A stretch of DNA of 64,000 nucleotides from Sphingobacterium sp. UGAL515B_05 (GCF_033097525.1 NZ_CP109907.1:5084001-5148000), one strand, 5' to 3'. Shown: positions 1 to 9,012, numbered from the stretch's first letter. A program made the numbers and translations. The notes: a model not told the origin generated them from the letters alone.

Positions 1-1184
1 TGTGTAACAACATTGTTTTTTAAATATTTATTGTTGCTTGTATCCCATCCGCTTGGTATTAAAGAGATATACTGCAGAGCAGGGTCGGCAGGTCTATATC
101 TACTCTCTGTGTTAAACTGGCTTCTATTTGTACACTGAATCCAATATAAATTCTTTGCCATATAGGAGTCCAAATACCAAATTTTACTTACTTTAGACGC
201 GGAGTTCAGCTTGAGTGGCTGGTTATTTCTTAAGTGCTCTCGGACTTCTTCTATGCTCAGTAAATTGTTTTTGTCGTCCATAACAAATGTACCATGGGAG
301 GGATCCATCCACAACCATTTCTTTAATGTTTCAGAATAGACACTATTGATTACATGGCAGTCTGTATCTTTGTCATCCTTTGGCATACAGGTAACGTATC
401 GGGATTTAAATCCCATGGCAAGATACATTTCATTTAAGGTCATGGCTTTATGCCGACAGTTGATTCCTTTTCCGCTGGCCTTATGGTAATTATAGAAATC
501 AATTGCATCAAATTCACATAATGCCCAATTGCTGCCATCGTATTTAATAGTATTGGCAACAAACAACATGATATTACATAGTTTAGAAATCTCGTCGCCA
601 TGACCGGCGATGGAGTCCAGGTTGAAAAAATCCTTCACAGCCACTAAATTGCGATTACTTGCCGCCTGGTAGTCAAATATAGGCAAGGAAGCACTATTTT
701 CTGACATGTATCCTCCCGACTGCTGTAATAAGGTCAATTTATCATATTGTTTCAATTGAGCCAATGCTTTCATAAATTCATTATCCTTACGGATGTGATC
801 CAGTTCCGTATTATTTAAAGCAGTACGATAGTCGGTATATCCCCATAAAATTGCCTTGTCAAAACTCGCAATAGCGTCTTTTTTTTGATGAAGCATTGAT
901 TGTAAGCAAGCAAGATAGTAGTCTACATTGGCGTTAATCTCGTGGATCGTTGACTGGAACTCTTGCCTTTCCTTTTCTGTTAGCTGTAAGCTGTCCATTT
1001 TGGTCGCAATGGCAGTTAGTGTTGCTGCTGCTTTTTGATAATCTTTCGCCGGATAATAGATCTTATACTCCTGTTCTAATTTTTTAAAGTCTGAAAGAAA
1101 TTTATTCCATGTTGTCGAAGCCGTCTGTGCCGATGAACTGGCAACCAGCAATATAAACAGAAGAAGGCTAAATAGTGGTTTCAT
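1..1184 (-). CDS. Secreted transglutaminase-like protein (3' end beyond window)
   Basis: Open for 394 codons from an ATG at 1184 to the window edge without a stop, so the C-terminus is missing. The N-terminus is a signal peptide (MKPLF, a Leu-rich core, then ASSSAQ). Residues of about 25-200 are helical and charged. The core has the three elements of a transglutaminase/papain-fold site: Cys in GKGINCRHKA, His in DCHVINSVYS and Asp in WMDPSHG. Such domains in secreted bacterial proteins act as proteases or cross-linking enzymes, but the substrate cannot be told from sequence. The gene is alone and its upstream region is shared head-to-head with the TetR gene at 1580. I am fairly sure of the fold and unsure of the reaction. 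Confidence 0.75.
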   Translation of the reverse strand, partial: MKPLFSLLLFILLVASSSAQTASTTWNKFLSDFKKLEQEYKIYYPAKDYQKAAATLTAIATKMDSLQLTEKERQEFQSTIHEINANVDYYLACLQSMLHQKKDAIASFDKAILWGYTDYRTALNNTELDHIRKDNEFMKALAQLKQYDKLTLLQQSGGYMSENSASLPIFDYQAASNRNLVAVKDFFNLDSIAGHGDEISKLCNIMLFVANTIKYDGSNWALCEFDAIDFYNYHKASGKGINCRHKAMTLNEMYLAMGFKSRYVTCMPKDDKDTDCHVINSVYSETLKKWLWMDPSHGTFVMDDKNNLLSIEEVREHLRNNQPLKLNSASKVSKIWYLDSYMAKNLYWIQCTNRSQFNTESRYRPADPALQYISLIPSGWDTSNNKYLKNNVVT

Positions 1185-1500
1185 TGGAGGTTTTTAATTA
1201 AAGTAAATCCTAATTTTATTGAAATATGTAATCTCGTTATTGGTCATTTGTATCTATGCCTGATCTTGAGAAAATTTATTTTATGATTTTATAAGATCGA
1301 TTTCACTTGAAGACATTTATGGCGAGCAAAGTATTACATCCAGTCGTAAAATATTAGTTAACGTCCTTTTGAAGTACGATGATTTAAAATCCGAACAAAT
1401 TGGACTGAGGGGAGAAGCATGTGATGGATTTCAACAAATGTGTACCCATTTTTTTTGACATATCATGAAATAAAAAAAAGCTTATAATCAGCCTCTTACA

Positions 1501-1562
1501 CACAAATATACTAAATAGTATATTTTATTTGTTTTTAAAATATACTATTTAGTATATTTGTG
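1501..1562. promoter_or_regulatory. Double TetR-type operator, perfect 27-bp inverted repeat
   Basis: Arms 1501-1527 and 1536-1562 are exact reverse complements separated by 8 bases. Each arm holds its own near-palindrome, TATACTAAATAGTATA, so the element reads as two adjacent operators. It ends 17 bases before the TetR start, where an autorepressor would sit. A related half-conserved copy lies at 2184-2209. The rest of 1185-1500 shows no gene or clear signal. Confidence 0.75.
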
Positions 1563-1579
1563 ATATAAATTAGAAAGCG

Positions 1580-2170
1580 ATGCTAACAAAAGCGGAAAAA
1601 ACAAAACAATTTATCTTAGAAACAGCGAGTCCGCTTTATAATGAAAAGGGAATTTCAGGTGTAAGTATTGATGATGTTTTGGAAGCGACTAAATTGACCA
1701 AGGGCTGTATATATGGACATTTTAGTGGGAAGGAAGATTTATCAGAACAGGTCGTTGAATATTCAATAAACAAAATGACCGAGAAAGTAGCGGGTGTCGT
1801 TTCGAAGGGTAAAACTGCAAAGGAGAAAGTATTTTTATATCTGGACTTTTACAGTAATCCGATTGACACTCCTATTGCTGGAGGCTGTCCTATTTTTAAT
1901 ACCGCCGTAGAAGCAGATGATAATTTCCCCGCCATTAAACAGAAGGTCGCGGCAGTTGTAAATGCATCTTTAGGCGGGATTTCAACTATATTGAAAAAAG
2001 GTATTGCTGATGGGGAATTTTCGAATCAACTCAATGTGGATGTTTTTGCTTTTAAAATATTGTCTGCTGTTGAAGGGGCTCTCGTTCTTAGTCGGACAAT
2101 AGGTTCAACTAAACTGATGCTCCAACTTATTCAGGATCTTAAAAAAGACTTGGAACACTATACACTGTAA
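1580..2170 (+). CDS. TetR/AcrR family transcriptional regulator
   Basis: A 196-residue protein of typical TetR size. Residues 1-50 form the DNA-binding three-helix domain: an ETASPLYNEKGISGVSIDDV stretch, then the recognition segment TKGCIYGHFSGKEDL, which matches the family pattern of K(G/S)xxYxHFxxKEdL. The C-terminal half, with GGCPIFNTAVEADD, resembles the ligand-binding domain of AcrR-like repressors with a conserved Cys. The gene sits directly after a strong double operator and is followed by a third operator copy and a short-chain dehydrogenase. It most likely represses itself and that enzyme until an unknown ligand binds. The start is fixed by the preceding operator. Confidence 0.92.
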   Translation: MLTKAEKTKQFILETASPLYNEKGISGVSIDDVLEATKLTKGCIYGHFSGKEDLSEQVVEYSINKMTEKVAGVVSKGKTAKEKVFLYLDFYSNPIDTPIAGGCPIFNTAVEADDNFPAIKQKVAAVVNASLGGISTILKKGIADGEFSNQLNVDVFAFKILSAVEGALVLSRTIGSTKLMLQLIQDLKKDLEHYTL

Positions 2171-2183
2171 TTTTTTTTTAAAG

Positions 2184-2209
2184 TAAAATAGACTAAAAAG
2201 TATATTTTA
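2184..2209. promoter_or_regulatory. Third, imperfect TetR operator
   Basis: TAAAATAGACTAAAAAGTAT followed by ATTTTA matches the arms at 1536-1562 in most positions. It lies between the regulator stop and the dehydrogenase start (2251). This suggests that the regulator controls the downstream enzyme directly and not only through read-through. Confidence 0.55.
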
Positions 2210-2250
2210 TAAAGAATAACCTTAAAAAAATAGCATATAAATCATTCAAA

Positions 2251-2979
2251 ATGAAAACAATAGGAAATACAATATTTATTAGCGGAGGAAGCGCCGGAAT
2301 CGGATTGGCTATTGCTAAAAAATTAAACGCGGCTGGAAATAGAATTATAATTAATGGTCGCAATGAAGAGCGCCTTCAAAAAGCTTTAATAGCGCTTAAA
2401 GATGCTGTTGCGATTCAGGGTGATCTGTCTGTAGAAGCAGATCGCATCCGTATCGCAGAAGAATTGAAATCGAACTATGCGGATGTTAATCTGATTATCA
2501 ACAATGCGGGCGCCGCCTTCGGTTACTTACTGAGCGAAACCACTAATGCGCACGAAAAAGCATTGATCGAAATGAATACCAATTATTTTGCAATTATTCA
2601 TTTTACGGAATTGATGCTTCCCCATTTATTGACGAAAGAGAATGCAGCGGTGGTCAATGTTTCCTCGATCGCCGTATATGGAAGTCATCGATTTTTACCT
2701 ACCTATGGTGCTACGAAGGCCGCATTGCATAGCTATACAACAGCGTTGAGACAAACCTATGAAGGAAAGAAAAATCTACAGATCTATGAAGTGTATCCAC
2801 CATTGGTAAATACTGAATTTTCAGCTGAAATAGGTGGAGCAGCTGGCATCCCTCCAAGCGAAGTGGCCGATGAACTACTCGTTGGTTTGGAGAATAATCT
2901 ATTCGATATCCCAGTAGGTGATTCGAAGATTTATGCAAATGCTATTGGAGAAGCTATGTCAAAACTGGCGCATGCTTAA
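2251..2979 (+). CDS. Short-chain dehydrogenase/reductase (SDR)
   Basis: A 242-residue classical SDR. It has the glycine-rich NAD(P) motif SGGSAGIG (residues 11-18), the NNAG motif (84-87), and catalytic Ser138/139, Tyr152 and Lys156 in a YGATK context. An Asn-Gly-Arg after beta-2 (residues 35-37) favours NADP. The sequence resembles the DltE-like branch of SDRs. It oxidises or reduces an unknown carbonyl/alcohol substrate in the cytoplasm. It is downstream of, and probably controlled by, the TetR gene; such pairs often handle reactive aldehydes or quinones, which is inference here. All active-site residues are present. Confidence 0.9.
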   Translation: MKTIGNTIFISGGSAGIGLAIAKKLNAAGNRIIINGRNEERLQKALIALKDAVAIQGDLSVEADRIRIAEELKSNYADVNLIINNAGAAFGYLLSETTNAHEKALIEMNTNYFAIIHFTELMLPHLLTKENAAVVNVSSIAVYGSHRFLPTYGATKAALHSYTTALRQTYEGKKNLQIYEVYPPLVNTEFSAEIGGAAGIPPSEVADELLVGLENNLFDIPVGDSKIYANAIGEAMSKLAHA

Positions 2980-2986
2980 ATGTAAA

Positions 2987-3026
2987 TAAACCAATCGTTA
3001 TCCGTTGGCTGTTAAGGATTGGTTTA
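2987..3026 (+). terminator. Hairpin after the SDR gene
   Basis: TAAACCAATC (2987-2996) and GATTGGTTTA (3017-3026) are perfect 10-bp complements with a 20-base loop, eight bases after the dehydrogenase stop. No T-run follows, so it may be a weak terminator or an mRNA-end stabiliser. Confidence 0.4.
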
Positions 3027-3161
3027 TACCTAGGATCCCATCAATTAAGTTCTAAATCATCTTGCCCTAACATGATCAAAGGGAAAGGACTGTTTAAATA
3101 AATTGGTAGTGGATAGCAGAAGAGCTCAAGTAAGACAACAAACTGAAATTAAAAACGCGAT

Positions 3162-3749
3162 ATGACTGAATCATTATTAAATTATTTTGCTGCAACGGGA
3201 TTATTGGCGGAAGACGAAATAAACTTTTCCCTGGCATTTTTTAAACCGATCAACTTAAAAAAAGGTGATTTTTTTCTTCGTGAAGGTGATACTTGCCGCC
3301 ATATTGGGTTTATTGTACATGGTGGGGTAAAAGCATACGCGACGGACGAAGAAGGAAACGAAAATATAACTTGTTTTAAATTTGAAAATGAATTTGCCAC
3401 CTCCTTCTCTGAATTTGTGGCACAGGAAAAATCCAGAAGGAATATCAGAACGATCGAAGACAGCGTGATCTATCAGATAAACTATCCAGACTATCACTAT
3501 CTCCTCGATCAGGTGACTGCCTGGAACGGAGTTATAAGGGTGCTGATGGAACAGGAGTATAAGCAAAAGGAGAGCTATTTGCTGAACTACAACAACAGAT
3601 CGGCTATCGATAAATATCGTCAGGTACTGTCGAATGAACCGAGTTTGGTTGGACGAGTAGCGACACAAGATCTGGCATCGTATCTGGGTATCACCCAGCG
3701 GTCGCTTACGCGAGCTAAAGGACAAATCTATCGGCCCAGCACATTATAG
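3162..3749 (+). CDS. Crp/Fnr family transcriptional regulator
   Basis: A 195-residue protein with an N-terminal cyclic-nucleotide-binding-like barrel (residues 20-120, including FLREGDTCRHIGFIVHGGVK and a following EEGNENI loop) and a C-terminal helix-turn-helix, VATQDLASYLGITQRSLTRA. The Arg-Ser pair that contacts the cAMP phosphate in true CRP is not evident, so the effector is probably not cAMP. Bacteroidota carry many such orphan regulators. The MBL-fold gene follows in the same direction within a few bases, so the two are probably one transcription unit. The C-terminus is short after the recognition helix. Confidence 0.85.
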   Translation: MTESLLNYFAATGLLAEDEINFSLAFFKPINLKKGDFFLREGDTCRHIGFIVHGGVKAYATDEEGNENITCFKFENEFATSFSEFVAQEKSRRNIRTIEDSVIYQINYPDYHYLLDQVTAWNGVIRVLMEQEYKQKESYLLNYNNRSAIDKYRQVLSNEPSLVGRVATQDLASYLGITQRSLTRAKGQIYRPSTL

Positions 3750-3802
3750 GACAAATGTCCTTATTCGTTCCTGACTGGCAATGTAGATTTGTAAAAAAAA
3801 AT

Positions 3803-4486
3803 ATGCTACATCACATTGCTCCAGAGGTGGTTCAGATTTCGCTGATGCCACGAAATAGTATTAATTGCTACATCATCGAAGGTGTATTGGTAGACGCCGG
3901 AATACGGAGTTCATATAACACTGTACGAAAAGCACTCGAAGAAATACCTGTTTATCAACATGTCCTTACGCATGCGCATGCCGATCACCAGGGCTGCAGC
4001 GATCAGATATGCGAAGCGTTCTCGATACCCTTGCTTTGCCATCCCGATGAAGTTTGCCGGACCGAAACAGGCATGGTGACAAAGGACTATCCATCACCGC
4101 AACATTGGATTGCCAAACTCCAACAAAAGTACTGGGCAGGGCAGGGGCACCGGGTCGATCAAACCGTCGTTGAAAATGACTTTGTGGGAAACTTTCGTGT
4201 CATTGAGACACCCGGACACTCAGCTGGCCATATTTCCCTATTCCGTGAACATGATGGAATACTTATTGCCGGCGATGCGGCGATAAATATGAGCCTACTC
4301 ACAACAGCAACCGGTCTACGACTTCCCCCAAATATATTTACCTCCGATCGACAGCGCAATATCGAGTCACTCCTAAAGCTAGCAAAGCTGAATCCTGCTA
4401 TTATCTGCTTCGGCCACGGTCCCGTTATGCGCAATAGTGATCGGAAGTTTGAGCAATTTGTGGCGAAATGCAGTGCGCTTAGTTAA
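3803..4486 (+). CDS. MBL-fold metallo-hydrolase
   Basis: A metallo-beta-lactamase-fold protein with the zinc motif THAHADHQG (HxHxDH), a second metal ligand in ETPGHSAGHIS, the bridging Asp in AGDAA, and a final His in CFGHGP. These are the full set of ligands for a dinuclear site of glyoxalase II-like hydrolases. Its substrate cannot be deduced. I prefer the ATG at 3803 because homologues usually start close to the first beta strand. An in-frame ATG at 3755, five bases after the Crp/Fnr stop, would add 16 residues. Co-transcription with the regulator is likely. Confidence 0.85.
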   Translation: MLHHIAPEVVQISLMPRNSINCYIIEGVLVDAGIRSSYNTVRKALEEIPVYQHVLTHAHADHQGCSDQICEAFSIPLLCHPDEVCRTETGMVTKDYPSPQHWIAKLQQKYWAGQGHRVDQTVVENDFVGNFRVIETPGHSAGHISLFREHDGILIAGDAAINMSLLTTATGLRLPPNIFTSDRQRNIESLLKLAKLNPAIICFGHGPVMRNSDRKFEQFVAKCSALS

Positions 4487-4519
4487 CGACAGAACACCTA
4501 GTATTCAAGAATGAAGAAT

Positions 4520-5320
4520 TTAAAAATTCATCACTGTATCCAGTCCTCGCTTGAGACCTTTAAACGTGTTTATTTTTTCTAGGGCGATAAAAATTCCTTT
4601 TAAATAGGGGGCGGCACCACTTCCCGCCTCATGTTTTATTGTTAGTCTTTCACCTTCCATACCAAAAATTGTTTCTACGCCGAGAACATGGCCCGGAAGA
4701 CGAACAGCATGTACCTGTATTCCATTTATTGACCCACCTCTGGCCTCTTTAACGCCAATGGTTTCCTCAATGGGAACATCCAAAATCGGCTTTTGGATTT
4801 TTGAAAGGCGATAAGCTAGCTCTGCAACAGTTCCACTGGGTGCATCAACTTTCTTTTCTGACGCATAATCAATAATCTCAAAATGGTTGATATATTTTGC
4901 TGCGGTTTCCGAGAACCTTTGCAATAACACTGCAGTAATGGAAAAATTGCCTGCTGCTAGTACCGACACATTTTTTTCGTCTGCCAATGAAGCTATCTTT
5001 TCATACTCCTTGTCGGAAAGTCCGGACGTACCGACAACGATATTCTTTCCCTTATTAATAGCCGCTAAAATATTGTGCAATGCAATTTTTGGCGATGTGA
5101 AATCAATTAAGGTATCGAACTCGACAGTTTCGAGCGCCTTTCCAATAGTATCAAATAATGGAATCGCCGAATGATCAATTCCTAAAATAGATGCTAAATC
5201 AGCGCCTGCATTGGATCGGGATAGCCCACCTACCAAGGTATAATCCGCACTAGATAGTATCGCTTTGCTTAATTCTTTACCGACCCATCCGGTGGCTCCT
5301 GCAATTAAAACTCTATTCAT
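4520..5320 (-). CDS. Divergent DapB-like dihydrodipicolinate reductase
   Basis: A 266-residue protein with an N-terminal Rossmann motif (GATGWVGKEL) and the VGTSGLS and C-terminal KHEAGSG elements of 4-hydroxy-tetrahydrodipicolinate reductase. True DapB has a conserved EaHHxxKxDAPSGTA active-site segment. Here the KVDAPSGT part is intact, but the His-His pair is replaced (IIDYASEKKVDAPSGT). It may therefore act on a different imine or be a paralogue outside lysine synthesis. A broken RidA gene, whose family hydrolyses reactive imines, lies just upstream in the same direction, which supports an imine-related role. It ends 33 bases from the convergent MBL gene. Confidence 0.75.
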   Translation of the reverse strand: MNRVLIAGATGWVGKELSKAILSSADYTLVGGLSRSNAGADLASILGIDHSAIPLFDTIGKALETVEFDTLIDFTSPKIALHNILAAINKGKNIVVGTSGLSDKEYEKIASLADEKNVSVLAAGNFSITAVLLQRFSETAAKYINHFEIIDYASEKKVDAPSGTVAELAYRLSKIQKPILDVPIEETIGVKEARGGSINGIQVHAVRLPGHVLGVETIFGMEGERLTIKHEAGSGAAPYLKGIFIALEKINTFKGLKRGLDTVMNF

Positions 5321-5342
5321 AATAAATCTGTTTTTGTTTATT

Positions 5343-5624
5343 CTACTTCAAATATTGCCTGATGGTTATCCTTGTTGCTTCCTTTACCTGTTCTTCCGTT
5401 ACATCTACACCAATTTTTCCTGGATTAATCAATTTACCCTCTTTTAGCGCATATTGATTGATAAAAACTAAGTTGCCACTTCTTACAAACGGCTGATAAT
5501 TTCCTGCAGGTGCTGGTACTCCGGGCAAGGATATCTGTTTTTCTTTTAACAGCTGGGCGATATCGTTTGTTTCCACCCCAGGTCCTTTGATAGCTCTTGT
5601 CCTAAAAGGACCACGCAAAGCCAT
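5343..5624 (-). pseudogene. Truncated RidA/YjgF-family protein
   Basis: Residues 30-93 match the N-terminal half of RidA-like enamine/imine deaminases of the longer paralogue type (LPGVPAPAGNYQPFVRSGNL, then GKIGVDVTEEQVKEATR). Family members are about 125-155 residues. This one stops at 93, just after the first amphipathic helix, losing the half that carries the catalytic Arg and the trimer contacts. Only 22 bases separate it from the DapB-like gene, so a deletion probably removed its 3' half. It could still be translated but should not fold as a RidA trimer. Confidence 0.65.
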
Positions 5625-5718
5625 TGTTACTTTACCAAAGTATTTTTCTTATATACCGTGTTATTGATGATTTCACAAAATTATCCATTGTTTTTTTATT
5701 AAGTTTGCCAATAAATAC

Positions 5719-6576
5719 ATGCAAAACGACAAGATTAAATGTGGCCTGACCGAAAGTAAGCGGGGAGAGTACGCAGATTCCAGTCATTCGGGTGCCTATG
5801 TGTGGTATGAGAAAAATTGGAGGCATGATGATTATGAACATGTGCACCAGCGCGGTCAGCTTAGTTTTGTAGCTGAAGGCTATCAATATTTTTATATCGA
5901 GAACAGGATATACTTGGTCCCCCAAAATCATGTCATCTGGATTCCCTCAAATATTAGGCATAGATCGCATTCCGAAGCCGAAAACATTGACCTCATGGTG
6001 GTGCTATATAAGGATGTGCCTGAATTGGAATTTTTCAAATCCATACATGTCTTTGCGGTCCCTTCAGTATTAAGGGAAATGCTATGGTATGCCTCCAAGT
6101 GGAGTCAGAACCTTGAAGAAAATAGGGAGCAGTTTTATTTTTTGCAGGCTATTTTAAACAGTTTACCAAATTTTTGTTCCGAAAATCATAATCTTCAGAT
6201 ACCTGTCCCGTCAAATGAAAAGTTGATCCCCATCTGTGAGGAAATCAATAATAACTTTAAATACGCAATAGATATTGAAAATTTGGCACGAAAAGCATTT
6301 ATGTCTGCCAGAAATCTTCAACGTATTTTTAAAGCGGAGACGGGCATTACTGTTCAAAAATATCATCAACTTATACGAATACTAAAAAGTATCGAAATAA
6401 TTGAACAGAAAAAGTATACACTGACCGAAATTGCCTATAAGGTCGGTTATAAGAGCCTTTCGGCATTTACATCTTCCTATCAATCCATTATGAAGACTGG
6501 ACCCAGTGATGTAAAAAAAACGATGCTTGCAAAATCATCGTTTGCGAATTCAATAGATGAGGCATCTGATTTTTAA
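5719..6576 (+). CDS. AraC-family transcriptional regulator
   Basis: A 285-residue protein. Its N-terminal cupin sensor carries the ligand-pocket pattern HVHQRGQLSFVAEG followed by VPQNHVIWIPSNIRHR. Two C-terminal helix-turn-helix motifs follow (LARKAFMSARNLQRIFKAET and LTEIAYKVGYKSLSAFTSSY), the standard AraC/XylS domain. It is divergent from the RidA/DapB-like genes, so those are its most likely targets. The 95-base gap before 5719 would hold both promoters. About 270 bases after it show no gene. Confidence 0.9.
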   Translation: MQNDKIKCGLTESKRGEYADSSHSGAYVWYEKNWRHDDYEHVHQRGQLSFVAEGYQYFYIENRIYLVPQNHVIWIPSNIRHRSHSEAENIDLMVVLYKDVPELEFFKSIHVFAVPSVLREMLWYASKWSQNLEENREQFYFLQAILNSLPNFCSENHNLQIPVPSNEKLIPICEEINNNFKYAIDIENLARKAFMSARNLQRIFKAETGITVQKYHQLIRILKSIEIIEQKKYTLTEIAYKVGYKSLSAFTSSYQSIMKTGPSDVKKTMLAKSSFANSIDEASDF

Positions 6577-6850
6577 AAAACTACCCAAAGGGAAAGGCAA
6601 GAAGAATCTTTTCAAGTTTGGTGCGAATCAAATGCCGAAAAGTGAGAGTTTGATGGAAGCAATTTCAAAAAAAAGCTTAAAGTGGCGGATCTGGACCTGG
6701 AAAGGACCATTAAATCTTGCTTCACCATAAAAATGGGCTAATGCAGAAGGTCCGTCTTTCTTGATTTAGATCATCGTTTCACGCTTCAGAAAAATGGAAA
6801 TTTGATTAGCTTTTCAATAATGGGAAGTCTATCAGATTAAATCAGTAATT

Positions 6851-7879
6851 ATGGAAATAGGAATAGATAGCTTTATAGCTACCGGTGCATATAATGGCGG
6901 ATTGAGTTCAGAAGAGAATATGACAGCCATGGAAGCCCTGCTGTCAAAGATAGCATTTGCAGATCAGGCCGGACTGCATGTCTTCGGGCTAGGAGAACAT
7001 CATAGGAAAGAATTTCTAGATGAATCTCCGGCAGTAATATTGGCAGCAGCGGCAGCCAGAACTCAACAGATTCGTCTGACGAGTGCGGTTACTGTACTGA
7101 GTGCCGCAGATCCGGTAAGGGTATTTCAGGAATATGCAACATTGGATATCATTTCGAAAGGGCGGGCGGAGATTGTAGCCGGAAGAGGATCATTTATTGA
7201 TGCTTTTCCTTTATTTGGATTCAATACGCAGGACTACGATGCACTTTTCGAAGAAAAAATCAAATTGCTTCTTGAAATACGAGATAATGAAACTGTAAGC
7301 TGGAAAGGGAAATTCCGGGCAGAGTTGAAACAACAGGCGATATATCCGCGTCCGGTGCAAGAGCAGCTACCTGTATGGATAGGTGTAGGAGGAACGCCAC
7401 AGTCTTTTATACGTGCCGGAATACTGGGGCTCCCACTGATGGTCGCTGTTATCGGTGGTGAAACCCATCGCTTTCGTCCATTGATAGATTTATATTATGA
7501 GGCCGGAGAAAAAGCCGGACATCCACGGGAGAAGCTTAAAGTTGGGCTACATTCACTCGGTTTTGTGGCAGACACAACAGCTAAAGCTAAGAATCTTTAT
7601 TTTCCGGGCTATCAGGAAATGATGGGAAAAATCGGGAAGGAGAGAGGCTGGTCTACGCCGACACGGGAAATGTTTGAAGCCCAGGCAGAGCCGACTGGCG
7701 CATATGTTATTGGCAACCCCGAAGAAGTTGCAGAAAAGATAGTGCGCCATAGTGAAGCATTGGGTGGTATATCGAGATTTACATTTCAGATGGATAATCC
7801 AGGGTTGAGCAAAGAGGATATATTCAGAGCGATTGAATTAATAGGGACAAAAGTAATTCCCCTTGTCAATCAATCCTGA
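6851..7879 (+). CDS. Luciferase-like flavin-dependent monooxygenase
   Basis: A 342-residue member of the bacterial luciferase superfamily (LLM class). Supporting segments are the N-terminal strand and GLGEHH, the TSAVTVLSAADPVRVFQEYA region, the AGRGSFIDAFPLFG segment and VWIGVGGTPQSF, which contacts FMN phosphate. Such enzymes use reduced FMN and O2 to oxidise small organics. The substrate is unknown. Its stop abuts, base to base, the stop of the convergent Crp/Fnr gene at 7880, so the two transcripts converge without a spacer. Confidence 0.88.
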   Translation: MEIGIDSFIATGAYNGGLSSEENMTAMEALLSKIAFADQAGLHVFGLGEHHRKEFLDESPAVILAAAAARTQQIRLTSAVTVLSAADPVRVFQEYATLDIISKGRAEIVAGRGSFIDAFPLFGFNTQDYDALFEEKIKLLLEIRDNETVSWKGKFRAELKQQAIYPRPVQEQLPVWIGVGGTPQSFIRAGILGLPLMVAVIGGETHRFRPLIDLYYEAGEKAGHPREKLKVGLHSLGFVADTTAKAKNLYFPGYQEMMGKIGKERGWSTPTREMFEAQAEPTGAYVIGNPEEVAEKIVRHSEALGGISRFTFQMDNPGLSKEDIFRAIELIGTKVIPLVNQS

Positions 7880-8461
7880 TTATTTTTTGATTGCCCGGGA
7901 CCTGATTCTGCTCAGTGTTTCCTGGGTAATACCCAAGTATGACGCAATGAGGTGCTGTGGAAATCGTTGTGTAAATTCAGGGTAGCTATCAATAAGCATA
8001 TTATAGCGTTCTTCAGCGGTCATACTAAGAGCAGCATTGATTCTTTTTTGGCTTGCATAAGAATAATTTTCATCCAATTGACGTGTAAGTTCATTCATGA
8101 TTGGAAGGGAAAATACCTCTTCTGCAGCTTTCTTTGTCAAGATAAGCAAATCAGTATCTTGACAAGCTTCAATATTGAAGGCTGAGGGTTTGAGTTTAGC
8201 AAAACTCTCCCGATCACCTACCCACCAACCTTCAATATAAAGGCTCATGATGTGCTCGGCGCCTTTAACGTCTATACTGTATTTCTTCATGGCACCTTTG
8301 ACAAGAAAGCCCATGTAATTACTTACGTCACCTTCCTGCAAAAATGCCTGACGCTTCTTGATCTTACTGGGAACAAAATTATTTTTCAGGATCCCAATTT
8401 CATCTGAAGCTAAGGGTCTGGATACCCGCGAATTGATATAGTTGATTAAAGTATCGTACAT
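7880..8461 (-). CDS. Crp/Fnr family transcriptional regulator
   Basis: A 193-residue protein with a cyclic-nucleotide-binding-like domain (KKRQAFLQEGDVSNYMGFLVKG region) and a C-terminal HTH (HLIASYLGITQETLSRIRSR), the common architecture of Bacteroidota Crp-type regulators. It converges on the monooxygenase gene and is probably its own unit. The segment DVKGAEHIMSLYIEGWWVGD is typical of Bacteroidota Crp paralogues whose ligand is unknown. No Fe-S cysteine cluster like that of Fnr is seen. Confidence 0.88.
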   Translation of the reverse strand: MYDTLINYINSRVSRPLASDEIGILKNNFVPSKIKKRQAFLQEGDVSNYMGFLVKGAMKKYSIDVKGAEHIMSLYIEGWWVGDRESFAKLKPSAFNIEACQDTDLLILTKKAAEEVFSLPIMNELTRQLDENYSYASQKRINAALSMTAEERYNMLIDSYPEFTQRFPQHLIASYLGITQETLSRIRSRAIKK

Positions 8462-8732
8462 GAGTCGTTGTTTTACCTGACGTAAAAGTAAATATATTCA
8501 AAATATGACTCCTGCGATTTCTTAAATATTACTATTCCACTTTTTTAACTAGGTATGCAATTTGTACTAAACCTGATGGATAATTCAGTTGTTAATAGAT
8601 AGTATACGATCTGTAAAATTTGACATGCATTCAGTTATTTTTCACATGCGCTATAGCATACATTTACTCTATTATTGATGTGTGTTATGTGCATGTTGAC
8701 TGATTTCTTTATACATGTCTTACTTTTACAAT

Positions 8733-8813
8733 AACTTAATAGCATAATTATCATGAGAGAACTTAATAGCATAATTATCATGAGAGAACTTAATAGCATA
8801 ATTATCATGAGAG
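8733..8813. repeat. Three perfect tandem copies of a 27-bp unit
   Basis: Units 8733-8759, 8760-8786 and 8787-8813 are identical. Each begins AACTTAATAGC and ends ATCATGAGAG. They lie in a gene-poor stretch (8462-9446). Each unit contains ATG in the same phase, but the frame holds no convincing gene. Possible roles are iterons, regulator sites or slippage products. Confidence 0.9.
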
Positions 8814-8832
8814 CGATCGTTACCGAACCTGA

Positions 8833-9012
8833 ATAGTAAATTCATTTTCGATAGAGCGTTCTGAAAAATGTATTCCGGATACCTCTTTCACAAGACTTAG
8901 CTATCATCGTTTCCTCTTGGTAGAAAGCGGAACTGGGACACTTACCATTGATAAAAAAATCCTCAATGCATCATCGTTGATAGCTAGTAAGTTAACCTTA
9001 TTTGATGTCTAA
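8833..9012 (+). pseudogene. Remnant of an AraC-family sensor domain
   Basis: A 59-codon open stretch without a start codon reads FSIERSEKC, YHRFLLVESGTGTLTIDKK, then IASKLTLFDV before a stop. The order (short lead, His-containing strand, SGTGTLTIDKK) resembles the N-terminal cupin of Bacteroidota AraC regulators. No DNA-binding domain follows. I read it as a decayed gene fragment. Nothing coding is seen from here to 9446. Confidence 0.35.
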
